Origin: Hyphomonadaceae bacterium
GTDB lineage: Bacteria; Pseudomonadota; Alphaproteobacteria; Caulobacterales; Hyphomonadaceae
Reading direction: 5' to 3'
Length of the DNA: 64,000 nt
Assembly (NCBI GenBank): GCA_947478925.1
Contig: CANJXY010000002.1
Coordinates: 1-64,000, forward strand
Shown: in pieces, positions 30,475-41,269 of the stretch
How positions within the stretch are numbered: position 1 is the first letter of the stretch
Layout: every line of letters starts with the position of its first letter
The notes under the pieces: model-generated
Told to the model about the DNA's origin: nothing
Seen by the model: the letters and a program-made list of their open reading frames with translations, nothing else
The model's database searches: none
Program-made: the position numbers and the translations under genes

Positions 30475-30810
30475 ATGGCGCTGGACCGCACGAAACTTCA
30501 CAAGGGCTTCACCTCTTACCTCAACAACGCCGAGCAGGCCTCTGGCAAGAAGTATGACGACTTCGCGCTTGCGCTGTCTAAGTCAGGCCTCAAAAGCCAT
30601 GGCGATTTGCGTGCGCACATCATGGATACGTTCGGCGTGGGCCATGGACATGCCAATGCCGTAGTTCACATCTGGCGGGAGTTTGACGGCGGTGACGCGC
30701 TGATCGGCTCTGCGTCAGCGAAGACTGCAAAGCCTGCGAAGAAGGCAGCCAAGGCGCCCGTGAAGAAAGCCGCGAAGGCCGCAAAGAAAGCGCCACCGAA
30801 AAAGAAGTGA
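30475..30810 (+). CDS. DUF4287 domain-containing protein with Lys/Ala-rich histone-like tail
   Basis: KKYDDFALALSKSGLKSHGDLRAHIMDTFGVGHGHANAVVHIWREF; tail KPAKKAAKAPVKKAAKAAKKAPPKKK. Confidence 0.85.
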   Translation: MALDRTKLHKGFTSYLNNAEQASGKKYDDFALALSKSGLKSHGDLRAHIMDTFGVGHGHANAVVHIWREFDGGDALIGSASAKTAKPAKKAAKAPVKKAAKAAKKAPPKKK

Positions 30811-30826
30811 TGCCTGGATCGCCGAT

Positions 30827-31294
30827 CTACAGCTTGCGCATCATGAACACGCTGAACGGGTCGAGCTTGTAATCGGCGAACGGGCCGCAGACTTCAAATC
30901 CGGCGCTCTCGTAGAGCTTGATTGCGGGCGTGAATGCATCCGTCGAGCCGGTTTCGAGCCAGAGATTGGTGATGCCAGCACGCTTCGCTTCGGCGACGAT
31001 GTGCTCGAGCATCGCCCTGCCCGCCCCCGTTCCCAGGAAGGCGTCGGCGACGCGCATCGATTTGATCTCGCCGTTGGTTGCGTCGAGCTGCTTCAGGGCG
31101 CCGATGCAGACGATCCTGTCAGCGGACCAGCCCGACCAGAAGGTGACGCCCGGCTGGCGCAGCTTGTCGAGATCGAGCGCGTGAACGCTGCAGGCGGGCG
31201 AATTGGCGTGCATGCCGGCCAGATGCATCCGTACCAGCGCCTGTGTTGGCTCGCCGGAGAGATCGTCGATGCGAAAGACCGGCGCGATCGCCAT
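30827..31294 (-). CDS. GNAT family N-acetyltransferase
   Basis: KSMRVADAFLGTGAGRAMLEHIVAEAKRAGITNLWLETGS...LYESAGFEVCGPFADY. Confidence 0.92.
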   Translation of the reverse strand: MAIAPVFRIDDLSGEPTQALVRMHLAGMHANSPACSVHALDLDKLRQPGVTFWSGWSADRIVCIGALKQLDATNGEIKSMRVADAFLGTGAGRAMLEHIVAEAKRAGITNLWLETGSTDAFTPAIKLYESAGFEVCGPFADYKLDPFSVFMMRKL

Positions 31295-31296
31295 AC

Positions 31297-33069
31297 CTAC
31301 ATCCGCTCCGGCGTATCGATGCCGATGAGGCCGAGGCCGAGTTCGAGCTGCTTCAGCGTCGCTATGGCGAGGGCAAAGCGGGATGCGCGTTTGGCGAGGT
31401 CAGTTTCAGCCATGATCTGGGCGACCGCGTAGAAGCTCGAGAAAGCCTGCGCCACCGTGTAGATGTGATCGCACAGGATATGCGGCATGCGCTTGTCATA
31501 CGTGCCGCGGAGCGCTTCGTTGAAGCCGTCGAGCGCAAGAACGAGCGCCCGCTCGGCGTCCAGTTCCACATTGATCGGGCCCGGCTTCACGCCTGCGGCC
31601 TCGGCGCGGCGGGCGAGCGATTTGATGCGGACGGCGGCGTAGAGGAGGTAGGGGCCGGTCTTGCCTTCGAAGGAGACGAAGCGGTCGAGGTCGAAGATGT
31701 AGTTGGTCAGGCGGCCGTTGGAGAGATCAGAGAACTTGATCGCAGCAACAGCGACCTTGTGGGCGATGTCCCGCTGCTCGGCTTCCGAGACGTCGCCGCC
31801 GAGTTCGGCCTCCTTCATGCGCGCAGTCGCGGTCGCATCCGCCTGTGCGATGAATTCGTGCAGCTTGAGGATGCCGCCGTCGCGGGTCTTGAAGGGCTTG
31901 CCATCCGGGCCGTTCACCGTGCCGAAGCCGAGGTGCTCGAGGTCCTTCTCCGGCATCAGGCCAGCACGGTCGCTGGCGCGGAACACCTGTTCGAAGTGCA
32001 GCGCCTGCCGCTGGTCGACGACGTACAGGACTAGCTGCGGATCGATGCTCTGCTTGCGGTCGATGATCGTTCCGAGGTCGGACGTATGATAGCCGATCGC
32101 GCCATCCCGGTTGACCAGGATGATCGGCGGCATTTCCTTCTTGTCGGTCTCGCGCGCGACGCGGACGATCCACGCGCCGGCGTCGAACTCTGCGATACTA
32201 CGGGCCTTGAGATCTTCCACGAGGGCCGGAACGAAAGGTTCGGCGTCGCTCTCGCCCTTCCACAAGTTGAAACGCACGCCGAGGCTGGCGCATTCGCGCT
32301 CGAGGCCAACACGGGTGACGTCGCAGAAATGGCGCCACAGGGCGCGATAACCAGGGCGGCCAGATTGTAGTTCCTGCGTCGCCTTGCGGTCTTCGTCGCG
32401 GCGCGCTTCGTCGGCCTTCGACTTGGCGGAGGCCTGCGGATAGAGACGGCCGAGATCGTCCATCGTGACCGGGCTGATCTCGGGGTATGGGCCGGTGTTG
32501 CTGGCGTCGAAGTATGGCAGGCCCGGCTGTTCCAGCTTCACTTCGTTGATCAGCTGACCCATCTGCAGGCCCCAGTCGCCGAGGTGGACGTCGCTGGTGA
32601 CAGTGTCGCCCATGAAACAAAACAGGCGTTGCAGGCTGTCGCCGATGACGGTCGAGCGTAGGTGGCCGATGTGCATTTCCTTGGCGACGTTCCAGCCGCC
32701 GAAGTCGATCACCACGCGGCGCGGTGTTTCCGTCGTGCGCGCGCCGGAGCGCGGATCGGCGGCGATCTGTTCGGCGCGTTGCGAGAGGGCCTCTGCCGAG
32801 AGCTTCACGTTGATGAAGCCGGGGCCAGCCACGTCCGTTGTGGCAACGAGCGGCGAAGATTTCAGCGCTTCGACGATGGCGGTGGCGATCTCGCGCGGGT
32901 TCTTGCCGAGCTTCTTGGCGGCAGCCATGGCGCCGTTGCACTGGAAGTCGGCGAGGTCCGGGCGGTCCGAGCGACGCATGGCGCCGAGTGCGGGATCGAG
33001 GCCGAGCGCGGCGAAGGCAGCGCCCGCGGCTTCCGACAGCTGGTCGGCAAGATCTGTTGATTTGGTCAT
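31297..33069 (-). CDS. argS: Arginyl-tRNA synthetase
   Basis: HIGHLRSTVIGDSL class I signature, VDQRQALHFEQVF, C-terminal DALR domain. Confidence 0.97.
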   Translation of the reverse strand: MTKSTDLADQLSEAAGAAFAALGLDPALGAMRRSDRPDLADFQCNGAMAAAKKLGKNPREIATAIVEALKSSPLVATTDVAGPGFINVKLSAEALSQRAEQIAADPRSGARTTETPRRVVIDFGGWNVAKEMHIGHLRSTVIGDSLQRLFCFMGDTVTSDVHLGDWGLQMGQLINEVKLEQPGLPYFDASNTGPYPEISPVTMDDLGRLYPQASAKSKADEARRDEDRKATQELQSGRPGYRALWRHFCDVTRVGLERECASLGVRFNLWKGESDAEPFVPALVEDLKARSIAEFDAGAWIVRVARETDKKEMPPIILVNRDGAIGYHTSDLGTIIDRKQSIDPQLVLYVVDQRQALHFEQVFRASDRAGLMPEKDLEHLGFGTVNGPDGKPFKTRDGGILKLHEFIAQADATATARMKEAELGGDVSEAEQRDIAHKVAVAAIKFSDLSNGRLTNYIFDLDRFVSFEGKTGPYLLYAAVRIKSLARRAEAAGVKPGPINVELDAERALVLALDGFNEALRGTYDKRMPHILCDHIYTVAQAFSSFYAVAQIMAETDLAKRASRFALAIATLKQLELGLGLIGIDTPERM

Positions 33070-33104
33070 AGATAGATCCGAGGGCTTCCGGGAGCCCCGC
33101 CGGA

Positions 33105-33695
33105 CTACTTCGGCTGAGCGGGCTTCGCAACGTTGATCGTAAAGCGGGTGCCGGACCGGTTGTAGGCAAGCTGTTCCGGCGTCAGGTCGAAGCCCACGAA
33201 GACCTCGAAATTAGAGCCAGAAACGGTGTCGTTGGCGCGCGGAATCACGATGCCCGGAATGGTTTCGGTGTGACGGACGACGTCCTTGCCTGCGGGCCAG
33301 GCGACGGCAATGTCGAACTTCTGCTTGGCCAGCACGCTCTTGTCCCGGCGCGTGACGGTTATGTACACCGGATAGGTGCGGCTGGACGTCGTCGCCTTCG
33401 GGCCCTGGCCGAATGCGAAATCGACTTCGACTTCCATGGTGATAGGATTGTTGCCGACATAGCGGCAATAACCGCGAACCCCTTCAACTGCACCGGTGAA
33501 CACCACGTTCTCGTGCTTCTCGGCGCCGTTGATCTCGACCAGGCGGCTGGTGTCGTAGAGGGCGGCCGCAACCGGGCACGGGCCGACGTTTGGCTTGTCG
33601 TCGAGGCTCTCGGCAACCGACCCGCATGCCGACAGCAGTGTGGCCGACAGCAACATGGCCGAAAGACCCAGACAGGCGGGGGCAAAACGCTTCAC
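33105..33695 (-). CDS. Hypothetical lipoprotein
   Basis: GTG start proposed (VKRFAPACLGLSAMLLSATLLSACGS lipobox); 3' VGFDLTPEQLAYNRSGTRFTINVAK. Confidence 0.75.
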   Translation of the reverse strand: MKRFAPACLGLSAMLLSATLLSACGSVAESLDDKPNVGPCPVAAALYDTSRLVEINGAEKHENVVFTGAVEGVRGYCRYVGNNPITMEVEVDFAFGQGPKATTSSRTYPVYITVTRRDKSVLAKQKFDIAVAWPAGKDVVRHTETIPGIVIPRANDTVSGSNFEVFVGFDLTPEQLAYNRSGTRFTINVAKPAQPK

Positions 33696-33914
33696 TGGCA
33701 CATCCTGACGCAGGGCCGGCCCGGGATTCGCCGGGCATCGACATTGAGTATCCTTCGCGGTGATAGCCCTGAACCGAGGGTGGGCGCAACGCCGGTAACT
33801 GCCCAAGAAATGCCGCTTTTCGGAGGCGACGGCCGGGAACAGTGAATAGGCAATGGCGAGGTGGCCGGAATGCGACTATTCCGTTTTCTCAACTTACCCT
33901 GGCCCCTGCAAAGT

Positions 33915-34862
33915 ATGTCGAAACCGCCTCTGCTCATCCTCCTTGCCGCACCCCGAGGCTTCTGCGCCGGCGTCGACCGCGCGATCCAGATCGTGGAACA
34001 GGCGCTGTCGAAATGGGGCGCGCCCGTCTATGTGCGGCATGAGATCGTGCACAACGCTCATGTGGTGAAACGCCTTGAAGCGATGGGCGCGATCTTCGTT
34101 GAAGAGTTGACCGAGTGTCCGGATGAGCGGCCTGTGGTGTTCTCCGCCCACGGGGTGCCGAAGGAGGTGCCAGCTGAGGCGTCGCGGCGGCAGATGACGT
34201 ATGTCGACGCGACCTGCCCCCTCGTCTCCAAGGTTCACGCCGAAGCGCAGCGCCATGCGCGCAACGGGCTGCACACACTGTTGATCGGGCACGAGGGCCA
34301 CCCGGAAGTCGTCGGCACGATGGGGCAGATCGCGCCAGGTTCGATGACACTGATTGAGACCGTCGAGGATGCGGAGACTTTCCTGACCGCCGATCCCCAG
34401 CGCCTCGCCTATGTCACGCAGACGACGCTGAGCGTGGACGATACCAAGGACATCGTTGCGGCGCTGCGCCGGCGTTTCCCGCATCTGAACGAGCCGCGCA
34501 AGGACGACATCTGCTATGCGACCACAAACCGCCAGGAAGCTGTGAAGGCAATCGCAGAACAGGCGCAACTGGTTCTGGTCATCGGTGCGGCGAACTCGTC
34601 CAATTCGGTACGGCTGAAGGAAGTAGCTGAACGTTCGGGCGCGAAAGCCGCCTACCTGATCGCGTCAGCGGATGATATCGACTGGGCGTGGTTTAGCGGT
34701 GTGACGACGCTGGGCCTGACTGCGGGCGCATCAGCGCCCGAAACGCTCGTGCAGGGTGTGATCGCCGCCTGCCGCGCCCGGTTCGAGGTTTCAGTGCAGG
34801 AAGTCGTCACCGCGCAGGAAGATGTGGTCTTCCGCGTGCCGCGTGTGCTGGAAGGCGCTTAA
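33915..34862 (+). CDS. ispH: 4-hydroxy-3-methylbut-2-enyl diphosphate reductase
   Basis: [56 protein letters not shown]. Confidence 0.97.
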   Translation: MSKPPLLILLAAPRGFCAGVDRAIQIVEQALSKWGAPVYVRHEIVHNAHVVKRLEAMGAIFVEELTECPDERPVVFSAHGVPKEVPAEASRRQMTYVDATCPLVSKVHAEAQRHARNGLHTLLIGHEGHPEVVGTMGQIAPGSMTLIETVEDAETFLTADPQRLAYVTQTTLSVDDTKDIVAALRRRFPHLNEPRKDDICYATTNRQEAVKAIAEQAQLVLVIGAANSSNSVRLKEVAERSGAKAAYLIASADDIDWAWFSGVTTLGLTAGASAPETLVQGVIAACRARFEVSVQEVVTAQEDVVFRVPRVLEGA

Positions 34863-34962
34863 CCTCCATTGAATGCTGGCAAGCAGGCTCTGGCATTACC
34901 CGCCACGGCCGCTAGAGTTCGCGCCACGCCACTCATCCACGAAGCGGCGACGGGAGAACGCA

Positions 34963-35874
34963 ATGGACATAGCGCTGGTTTGCGAGGGACTCCAATTTCC
35001 AGAAGGGCCGATCGCCATGGCGGACGGCTCTGTCATCCTGACAGAAATTCAGGGCAAGACCCTCACCCGCGTAACGCCTGACGGAAAGCGCGAGACAATC
35101 GCCGATCTGGGTGGCGGCCCCAACGGCGCAGCAATCGGGCCGGACGGCGCTGTCTACATCACCAACAATGGCGGCTCCTTCGCGTATCACGAGGTCAACG
35201 GCATCAACATTCCGGGCGCCACACCTGCGGGTTACACCGGCGGCTCGATCCAGCGCGTCGATCTCAAGACGGGCGCCGTGACGACGCTGTACACCGAGGT
35301 CGGCGGCAAGCGTCTTGAAGGGCCCAACGACCTTGTCTTCGACAAGCATGGCGGCATGTGGTTCACAGAGCATGGCACAACAACACCGACGGGCCGCAAC
35401 TATGGCGGCCTTTGCTATGCTGCGCCCGACGGGTCGAAGATCACGCGCCTGCGCGAAGGCCTTATCTCGCCGAATGGCGTCGGCCTGTCTCCCGACGAAA
35501 AGACCGTCTATGCGGCGGACACTTACCTAGGCCGCCTCTGGGCGTTCGATGTCGCGAGCCCTGGCGGACTGGCCGAACCGCCGCCGTTCCAGCCCGGCCG
35601 TGTTGTCTGCAACCTACCGGGATACCAGCTGCTCGACAGCCTCGCGGTCGAAGCTGGCGGCAAGGTGTGCGTCGCGACCATCATCAACGGCGGCGTCACC
35701 GCTTTCGATCCTAATGGGTCAACCGAGCATTTCCCGTTCCCGGATCTTCTCTGCACCAACATTGTCTTTGGCGGCGCCGACATGCGCGATGCCTGGGTCA
35801 CGGCGTCGGGAACGGGCAAGCTCTACAAATGCCGCTGGCCGCGTCCCGGCCTGAAGCTCAACTTCAACGCCTGA
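34963..35874 (+). CDS. SMP-30/gluconolactonase/LRE family protein
   Basis: CEGLQFPEGPIAMADGSVILTEIQG, GPNDLVFDKHGGMWFTEHG, SPNGVGLSPDEKTVYAADT. Confidence 0.92.
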   Translation: MDIALVCEGLQFPEGPIAMADGSVILTEIQGKTLTRVTPDGKRETIADLGGGPNGAAIGPDGAVYITNNGGSFAYHEVNGINIPGATPAGYTGGSIQRVDLKTGAVTTLYTEVGGKRLEGPNDLVFDKHGGMWFTEHGTTTPTGRNYGGLCYAAPDGSKITRLREGLISPNGVGLSPDEKTVYAADTYLGRLWAFDVASPGGLAEPPPFQPGRVVCNLPGYQLLDSLAVEAGGKVCVATIINGGVTAFDPNGSTEHFPFPDLLCTNIVFGGADMRDAWVTASGTGKLYKCRWPRPGLKLNFNA

Positions 35875-35883
35875 AGATCCATC

Positions 35884-37218
35884 ATGAACCGTCGCCAGTT
35901 CCTGCTTGCCTCCGTCGCCACGGCCGCCCTTGCCGCCTGCGCCTCCCAACCCGCTGCCGGCGGACCGGCGCGCAAGCCGAATGTGATCGTCATCCTGTGC
36001 GACGATCTCGGCTATGGCGACCTCGGCGCCTTCGGCAACGGCATGATCCGGACGCCAAATATCGACCGTATGGCCGCACAGGGCGCAAAGCTCACGACGT
36101 TCTATGCGTCTGCTAACGTGTGCACGCCCTCGCGGGCCGGACTGATGACGGGGCGCTATCCAATCCGCACGGGTCTGGCCCGTGATGTGATCCGGCAGAC
36201 CGACACGAATGGCCTGCCGCTGTCCGAGATCACCATTGCGGAGGCGCTGAAGCCTGACTATGCGACGGCGCTCGTCGGCAAATGGCACCTCGGACACGTC
36301 GCGCCATTCTGGCCGCCGACGCAGCATGGCTTCGACCTGTTCTTCGGGCTGCCCTACAGCCACGACATGCAGCCGCTACATCTTTACGATGCCGAACCCG
36401 GCGTTGAGATCACGCAGGAAGAGCCGGAGATGGACCGGCTGACCGAGCGATTTTTTGCGCGCGGTTTCAAGTTCATCGACGCCAACAAAGATCGCCCCTT
36501 CTTCCTGATGCTGACGTTGACGGCGCCACACGTGACGCTTGACCCGCATCCCGATTTTGCAGGGCACAGCGCTGCCGCCGAGTATGGCGACGTGGTGGAA
36601 GAGATCGATGCGAATGTCGGCAAGCTGATGCATCAGCTAAAGACACTGGGCATCGACAACGACACGCTGGTGATCCTCACCTCGGACAATGGTCCATGGT
36701 GGGAAGGTTCATCCGGCGGACTGCGCGATCGCAAGGGTGGCGCGGGATGGGAGGGTGGCTATCGCGTGCCGTTCGTCGCACGGCAACCGGGGCGCATTCC
36801 GGCGGGCCTTGTGAACGACTCGATCGCGATGAACATCGACCTGCTGCCCACCATCGTGCGCTGGACAGGCGGCACGGTTCCGGACGTCGAGCTGGATGGC
36901 GCCGACATCGCCTCGCTGCTGACCATTCCGCGCGCGCCCTCACCCCATGACGAACTGGTGCTGTTCATCAACGAGGATGTCGCCGCGGTGCGAACGCAGC
37001 GCTGGAAGTATGTCGTGCGGAGTTTCTATCGCGCGTATGAGGGGGTTCTCGACGCTCCTGGACGCAATGACTGGGCCTTGCTCGTGGACATAGAGAAGGA
37101 TCCGGCGGAGTCGTACGACGTCTCCTCGCTGCACCCAGACGCACTGGCCGACATGGCGGCGCGCGTGGCGAAGGCCCGGGCGACATTCACGCCGCTGGCG
37201 ACACCGAAGACCCGTTGA
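35884..37218 (+). CDS. Sulfatase (arylsulfatase family)
   Basis: VIVILCDDLGYGDLGAFGN, CTPSRAGLMTGRYPIRTGL (formylglycine C-x-P-S-R), GKWHLGH. Confidence 0.95.
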   Translation: MNRRQFLLASVATAALAACASQPAAGGPARKPNVIVILCDDLGYGDLGAFGNGMIRTPNIDRMAAQGAKLTTFYASANVCTPSRAGLMTGRYPIRTGLARDVIRQTDTNGLPLSEITIAEALKPDYATALVGKWHLGHVAPFWPPTQHGFDLFFGLPYSHDMQPLHLYDAEPGVEITQEEPEMDRLTERFFARGFKFIDANKDRPFFLMLTLTAPHVTLDPHPDFAGHSAAAEYGDVVEEIDANVGKLMHQLKTLGIDNDTLVILTSDNGPWWEGSSGGLRDRKGGAGWEGGYRVPFVARQPGRIPAGLVNDSIAMNIDLLPTIVRWTGGTVPDVELDGADIASLLTIPRAPSPHDELVLFINEDVAAVRTQRWKYVVRSFYRAYEGVLDAPGRNDWALLVDIEKDPAESYDVSSLHPDALADMAARVAKARATFTPLATPKTR

Positions 37219-37265
37219 ATCACGCACCGCTTGCCTCCGGCGGCCTCTCCCCCTAACCAGCCTGC

Positions 37266-38225
37266 ATGGCCGTCTATACCGACATTGATGACACGACACT
37301 GACGACGCTGCTGGAGGCGTATGATCTCGGTCCTCCGCTGGCGTTCAAGGGCATTGCCGAAGGCGTCCAGAACTCGAACTTCCTGCTCGAGACGCCGAAG
37401 GGCCGCTATATCCTTACCGTGTTCGAGGAACGCACGCAGAAGGAACATCTGCCCTTCTTCATGGGCATGATGGGACACCTTGCGTCAAAGGGCTTTCCCG
37501 CACCGCTTCCCGTGCCGGCGAAGGACGGGAGCCCGCTTCGCATCGTGCACGGCAAACCGGTGGTGATCTGCACGTTTCTGCAGGGGATGAGCCCGCGCCG
37601 GCCCGACATTGATCAATGCCGCGCGCTGGGCCAGGGGCTGGGGCGTTTCCATGTGGCGCTGGGCGACTTCCGGATGCGACGTCCGAACGACCTGTCGATC
37701 TCGGCCTGGCCGAAGCTATGGGAAGGACGAGGCAGCGAGGCCGACGCCCTGTCACCGGGACTGGCATCGCAGATAGACGGCGACATCGATTTCCTGAAAG
37801 CAAACTGGCCGAAGACGCTGCCCGGCGGCGCCATCCATGCCGACCTGTTTCCGGACAATACCTTCTTCCTGGATGGCAAACTCTCGGGCGTGATCGACTT
37901 CTATTTCGCTTGCTCGGATTTCCTCGCCTACGATCTTGCTGTCTGCCTCAACGCGTGGGCGTTCGAGCGGCGCGGTGAGTTCAACCTCACCAAGGGCCGC
38001 GCCCTGATCGCGAGCTATGAGACCGTGCGCAGGCTGGAGCCGCGCGAGCGCGCGGCGCTGCCGATCCTGTGTCGGGGCGCCGCGATGCGGTTCTTTCTGA
38101 CGCGCCTTGTCGATCTGGCCGCAACGCCGGAGGATGCGCTGGTGAAGCCGCACAATCCCCTCGACTACGCCGAACGCCTCGGCTTCCACCGGCAGGCAAA
38201 ATCGCCGGAGGACTATGGGGCTTGA
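37266..38225 (+). CDS. thrB: Homoserine kinase (ThrB type II, APH fold)
   Basis: MAVYTDIDDTTLTTLLEAYDLG, FKGIAEGVQNSNFLLET, IHADLFPDNTFFLDGKLSGVIDFYFACSDFLAYDLA. Confidence 0.95.
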   Translation: MAVYTDIDDTTLTTLLEAYDLGPPLAFKGIAEGVQNSNFLLETPKGRYILTVFEERTQKEHLPFFMGMMGHLASKGFPAPLPVPAKDGSPLRIVHGKPVVICTFLQGMSPRRPDIDQCRALGQGLGRFHVALGDFRMRRPNDLSISAWPKLWEGRGSEADALSPGLASQIDGDIDFLKANWPKTLPGGAIHADLFPDNTFFLDGKLSGVIDFYFACSDFLAYDLAVCLNAWAFERRGEFNLTKGRALIASYETVRRLEPRERAALPILCRGAAMRFFLTRLVDLAATPEDALVKPHNPLDYAERLGFHRQAKSPEDYGA

Positions 38226-38261
38226 GTGAGGAGGCTGCCATTGAGCGGCGGATTTACTGGC

Positions 38262-38441
38262 ATGCAGATGCTTGCTTCTATCGGTCCCGGCCGCGCCGGT
38301 ATTTTTGGCTGGTATGTCGTCACGGGCGCTTGCGCAGGCGTCATCGCGGGTCTCGTCTTCTGGCTTGTCCGACACCCGGATCGTGAAGTGCTCAGCGCGC
38401 CACTGAGACCATGGTGGCGACGCCGACGGCGGCAGCGATGA
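38262..38441 (+). CDS. Small single-TM protein (uncertain)
   Basis: MQMLASIGPGRAGIFGWYVVTGACAGVIAGLVFWLVRHPD; Arg-rich tail overlaps the 3' end of the opposite-strand gene. Confidence 0.4.
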   Translation: MQMLASIGPGRAGIFGWYVVTGACAGVIAGLVFWLVRHPDREVLSAPLRPWWRRRRRQR

Positions 38442-38988
38442 CTAGCATCACAACCCACATGGGAATGAAGCGCTGTGCCGCTTGTTCGGGCCGCGCTAAG
38501 ACCGTCTCGCCGCGCAAACGCACGGGGCCCTCCGGTTCATAGTCCGTCATCGTGCGGCGTTCGCCCAGACCAATCGCGTCGAACTCGTCATCGGCTTCTG
38601 CGCGGGTGACGCCTATGCGACGGAGGGCCTGATTGATCGGGCCGCTTCCCTTCGCCGTTTGAGGCGCTACGACCTCGTGGGCTTCAACAAAGGCTATTGC
38701 GGCCTGTCCTCCCGTTCCACCGAAGTAATCAGTCTCGACATAGGCAAGGCCGCCGCCTTGCGCCGTGGCTTCGGCGAGCGCCTCCGACAGGCCGAGGGGC
38801 GAGGCGCCGAGCCCTGAGGGACGGATGGCGCCGGGATACTTCGCCTCGATAGCGACGTAGAGCACTTCATCAACAGGGATTGCCTGCCAGCTGCCACGCA
38901 GATCAACGGCGCGGGCAGCGGGCCACTGCATCAGGAAGGCCGTGATCGCCGAGCCTTTGCCGATGATGAGGTGAACGCTGTGTCCCAT
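38392..38988 (-). CDS. Hypothetical protein with C-terminal TM helix
   Basis: MGHSVHLIIGKGSAITAFLMQWPAARAVDL...RFIPMWVVMLVIAAAVGVATMV. Confidence 0.7.
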   Translation of the reverse strand: MGHSVHLIIGKGSAITAFLMQWPAARAVDLRGSWQAIPVDEVLYVAIEAKYPGAIRPSGLGASPLGLSEALAEATAQGGGLAYVETDYFGGTGGQAAIAFVEAHEVVAPQTAKGSGPINQALRRIGVTRAEADDEFDAIGLGERRTMTDYEPEGPVRLRGETVLARPEQAAQRFIPMWVVMLVIAAAVGVATMVSVAR

Positions 38989-39044
38989 GACGATACGTTA
39001 GCACGAGTCTTGACGCGCCAAGCGAACCCGCAGACGTCAGCGGC

Positions 39045-39491
39045 ATGAGCGATGTGATCGAGATCTGGACTGACGGCGCATGTTCCGGGAACCCGGGGCC
39101 GGGCGGCTGGGGCGTGCTGATGCGGGCCGACGGCGTCGAGTCCGAACTACATGGGGGGGAGCCGGGCACCACCAACAACCGCATGGAACTCATGGCGGCA
39201 ATCGCGGCGCTGGAGTCGCATCCGGCGGGTGCGAAGATCATCCTGCATACGGACTCAACCTATGTGAAAGACGGGTTGACCAAATGGATCATCAACTGGA
39301 AGCGCAATGGCTGGAAGAACGCGTCCAAGGAGCCGGTGAAGAACAAGGACCTGTGGGTTCGCCTGGAAGCCGCCGCGGCTTCTCACAAGGTAGACTGGCG
39401 CTGGGTGAAAGGTCACTCCGGCCACAAGGAGAATGACCGGGCGGACGCGCTCGCCCGCCTCGGTTGCGATGAGAACAAAGGCCGGCGTTAG
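39045..39491 (+). CDS. rnhA: Ribonuclease HI
   Basis: [69 protein letters not shown]. Confidence 0.97.
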   Translation: MSDVIEIWTDGACSGNPGPGGWGVLMRADGVESELHGGEPGTTNNRMELMAAIAALESHPAGAKIILHTDSTYVKDGLTKWIINWKRNGWKNASKEPVKNKDLWVRLEAAAASHKVDWRWVKGHSGHKENDRADALARLGCDENKGRR

Positions 39492-40258
39492 CCGCCGAAC
39501 GACGCGATCCAGCCAGCCACACCCTTCCAGGCGTCGGACCCGCCGATGATCGGCACGGTCAGCTGGAATGCGAGCACGGCGCCTCCCGCGATCAGGTAGA
39601 CCGGATGCGGTTTGCCGCGCGTGCGCCAATCATTGATGATAGCCGCGACGATCAGGAGGTCAGCGACGATGCCCGGCGGGATCGTCAGGGGTAGCGGCGG
39701 CGGCAGGGCGACCCCGCCCGGCGGCGTGGGCGGCGCGAGGGCGACCTGGAACCAGCGGGCAATCGGCGCCTGAAGCAGGCTTATCGTGCCAACGAGAAGC
39801 AGGCGCTTGTGCACCTCCGGCTTTCTGACGTTGACGATGGCCAGGACGAACATTGCCGCGAACAGCAGGATGCCGCCGATCTGGACCCAGCTGAACTCAA
39901 GAGCTTCATCGCGATGTCCAGCGGCGCTCAACATGGCGACACGCGACACGACGGTTGCGAAGACAGCAAAGACCATGGCGGTGGCCCACGAGACACCCAG
40001 CAGGCCCCAGCTGCGGTGAGCAAGCGTGCGGCCGGATGCGATCAACCAGGTCTGGGCTGCGAACAGCAGGGTCCAGCCGAAGAAGATCATGCCGTGAATA
40101 TGGACGATGGGCGGTGCGGCGAACTGCCCCTGCATCAACGGCATGAAGTAGGTCGGCATGAAGCCAAGAACCGCCACGGCAACGCAGGTTGCTGCCATCC
40201 ATGCATAGAACCAGCGCGTCGGGACTTTCGCCGCGCGGCCGATTGCAGCTTCCGTCAT
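39488..40258 (-). CDS. Polytopic membrane protein, unknown function
   Basis: [29 protein letters not shown]..., [25 protein letters not shown]; 4-bp convergent overlap with rnhA. Confidence 0.8.
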   Translation of the reverse strand: MTEAAIGRAAKVPTRWFYAWMAATCVAVAVLGFMPTYFMPLMQGQFAAPPIVHIHGMIFFGWTLLFAAQTWLIASGRTLAHRSWGLLGVSWATAMVFAVFATVVSRVAMLSAAGHRDEALEFSWVQIGGILLFAAMFVLAIVNVRKPEVHKRLLLVGTISLLQAPIARWFQVALAPPTPPGGVALPPPLPLTIPPGIVADLLIVAAIINDWRTRGKPHPVYLIAGGAVLAFQLTVPIIGGSDAWKGVAGWIASFGG

Positions 40259-40416
40259 GACATCTTCTTCCCCGTTCAAAGTGCGTCACTGTCCCACGAA
40301 TCCGGGCTTGTTAGAAGCGCCAACCTCGAAATGGGAGTCGAGACCGCGGCTTCGTATCTCGCTTTTGTGTTGCGACGCAGGCTGTTATGACTATGTGCCT
40401 GGATGCCGGGGCACGC

Positions 40417-41259
40417 ATGAACGTCGAACTTGCTGAAGAACGCATTCTGCTTCTGCCGGACAAGCTGGGCGCGCCGCAGGCGGAGGCTCGTTCCGCGGCC
40501 AAGCGGACGGAAGCTTTCGGCGCTTTCGCCCGGCTGGGCGGCTTGCTCCAGAAGCCCAAAGACGAAGATTTCGAAGTCATCTACCGCGAGCTACGGCTGC
40601 AGCCCTTCTGGCGGATCAGCGCATCGACCACTTATGTCTATGAGCGCGTGAAGCAGCACAAGGTGAAGGTTGGCGCCGAGGTGCAGTCGGTGACGCTCGG
40701 CGCGCAGAACTTCCCGGTCGTTCATCGCGAGGCGACCGTGCCAGTGACGGAGTGTTGCCGCGAATCGAGCCAGAAAGACTGGCTGTTCGACGGCATCACG
40801 AAGAAGTACGACAGCACCCTGAAAACCTATGCCGGCATCGAGACGGCGACGGTCACGGCCGAAGAGCTCAATGAACAGGCCAAGGCCGGCGCGGTCGTGG
40901 TACCGCCAGAGGCGCGGGCATCGATGCTGACGCGCGAAGTGATTTCGCGCTCCATCCGAAAGATCGAGGCGGACCGGATCATCGAGGAGACGATGCGGGT
41001 AGACGCCATCGATCTCGTTTATCGCCCCGTCTACGCCATGCGGTATCGCTGGCAGCAGAAGGAAGCCGTCGTCGAAGTCGATGCCGTGACGGGCGAGACC
41101 CGCGTAGGGGGTACAACCTTTGAAGGCTATGTCGGCAAGCTGGTCGACCGCGACTTCCTGCTCGATGCGGGTGTCGAGGCGGCGAACATGTTCATTCCCG
41201 GCGTGAACCTCGCCAAGATCATCGTGACCAAAGGCATGCAGAAGCTGGCAAAGTCCTAG
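40417..41259 (+). CDS. Hypothetical protein
   Basis: 280-aa ORF; no family recognised. ATG at 40417 or 40387. Confidence 0.7.
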   Translation: MNVELAEERILLLPDKLGAPQAEARSAAKRTEAFGAFARLGGLLQKPKDEDFEVIYRELRLQPFWRISASTTYVYERVKQHKVKVGAEVQSVTLGAQNFPVVHREATVPVTECCRESSQKDWLFDGITKKYDSTLKTYAGIETATVTAEELNEQAKAGAVVVPPEARASMLTREVISRSIRKIEADRIIEETMRVDAIDLVYRPVYAMRYRWQQKEAVVEVDAVTGETRVGGTTFEGYVGKLVDRDFLLDAGVEAANMFIPGVNLAKIIVTKGMQKLAKS

Positions 41260-41269
41260 GGGCCGGGTC

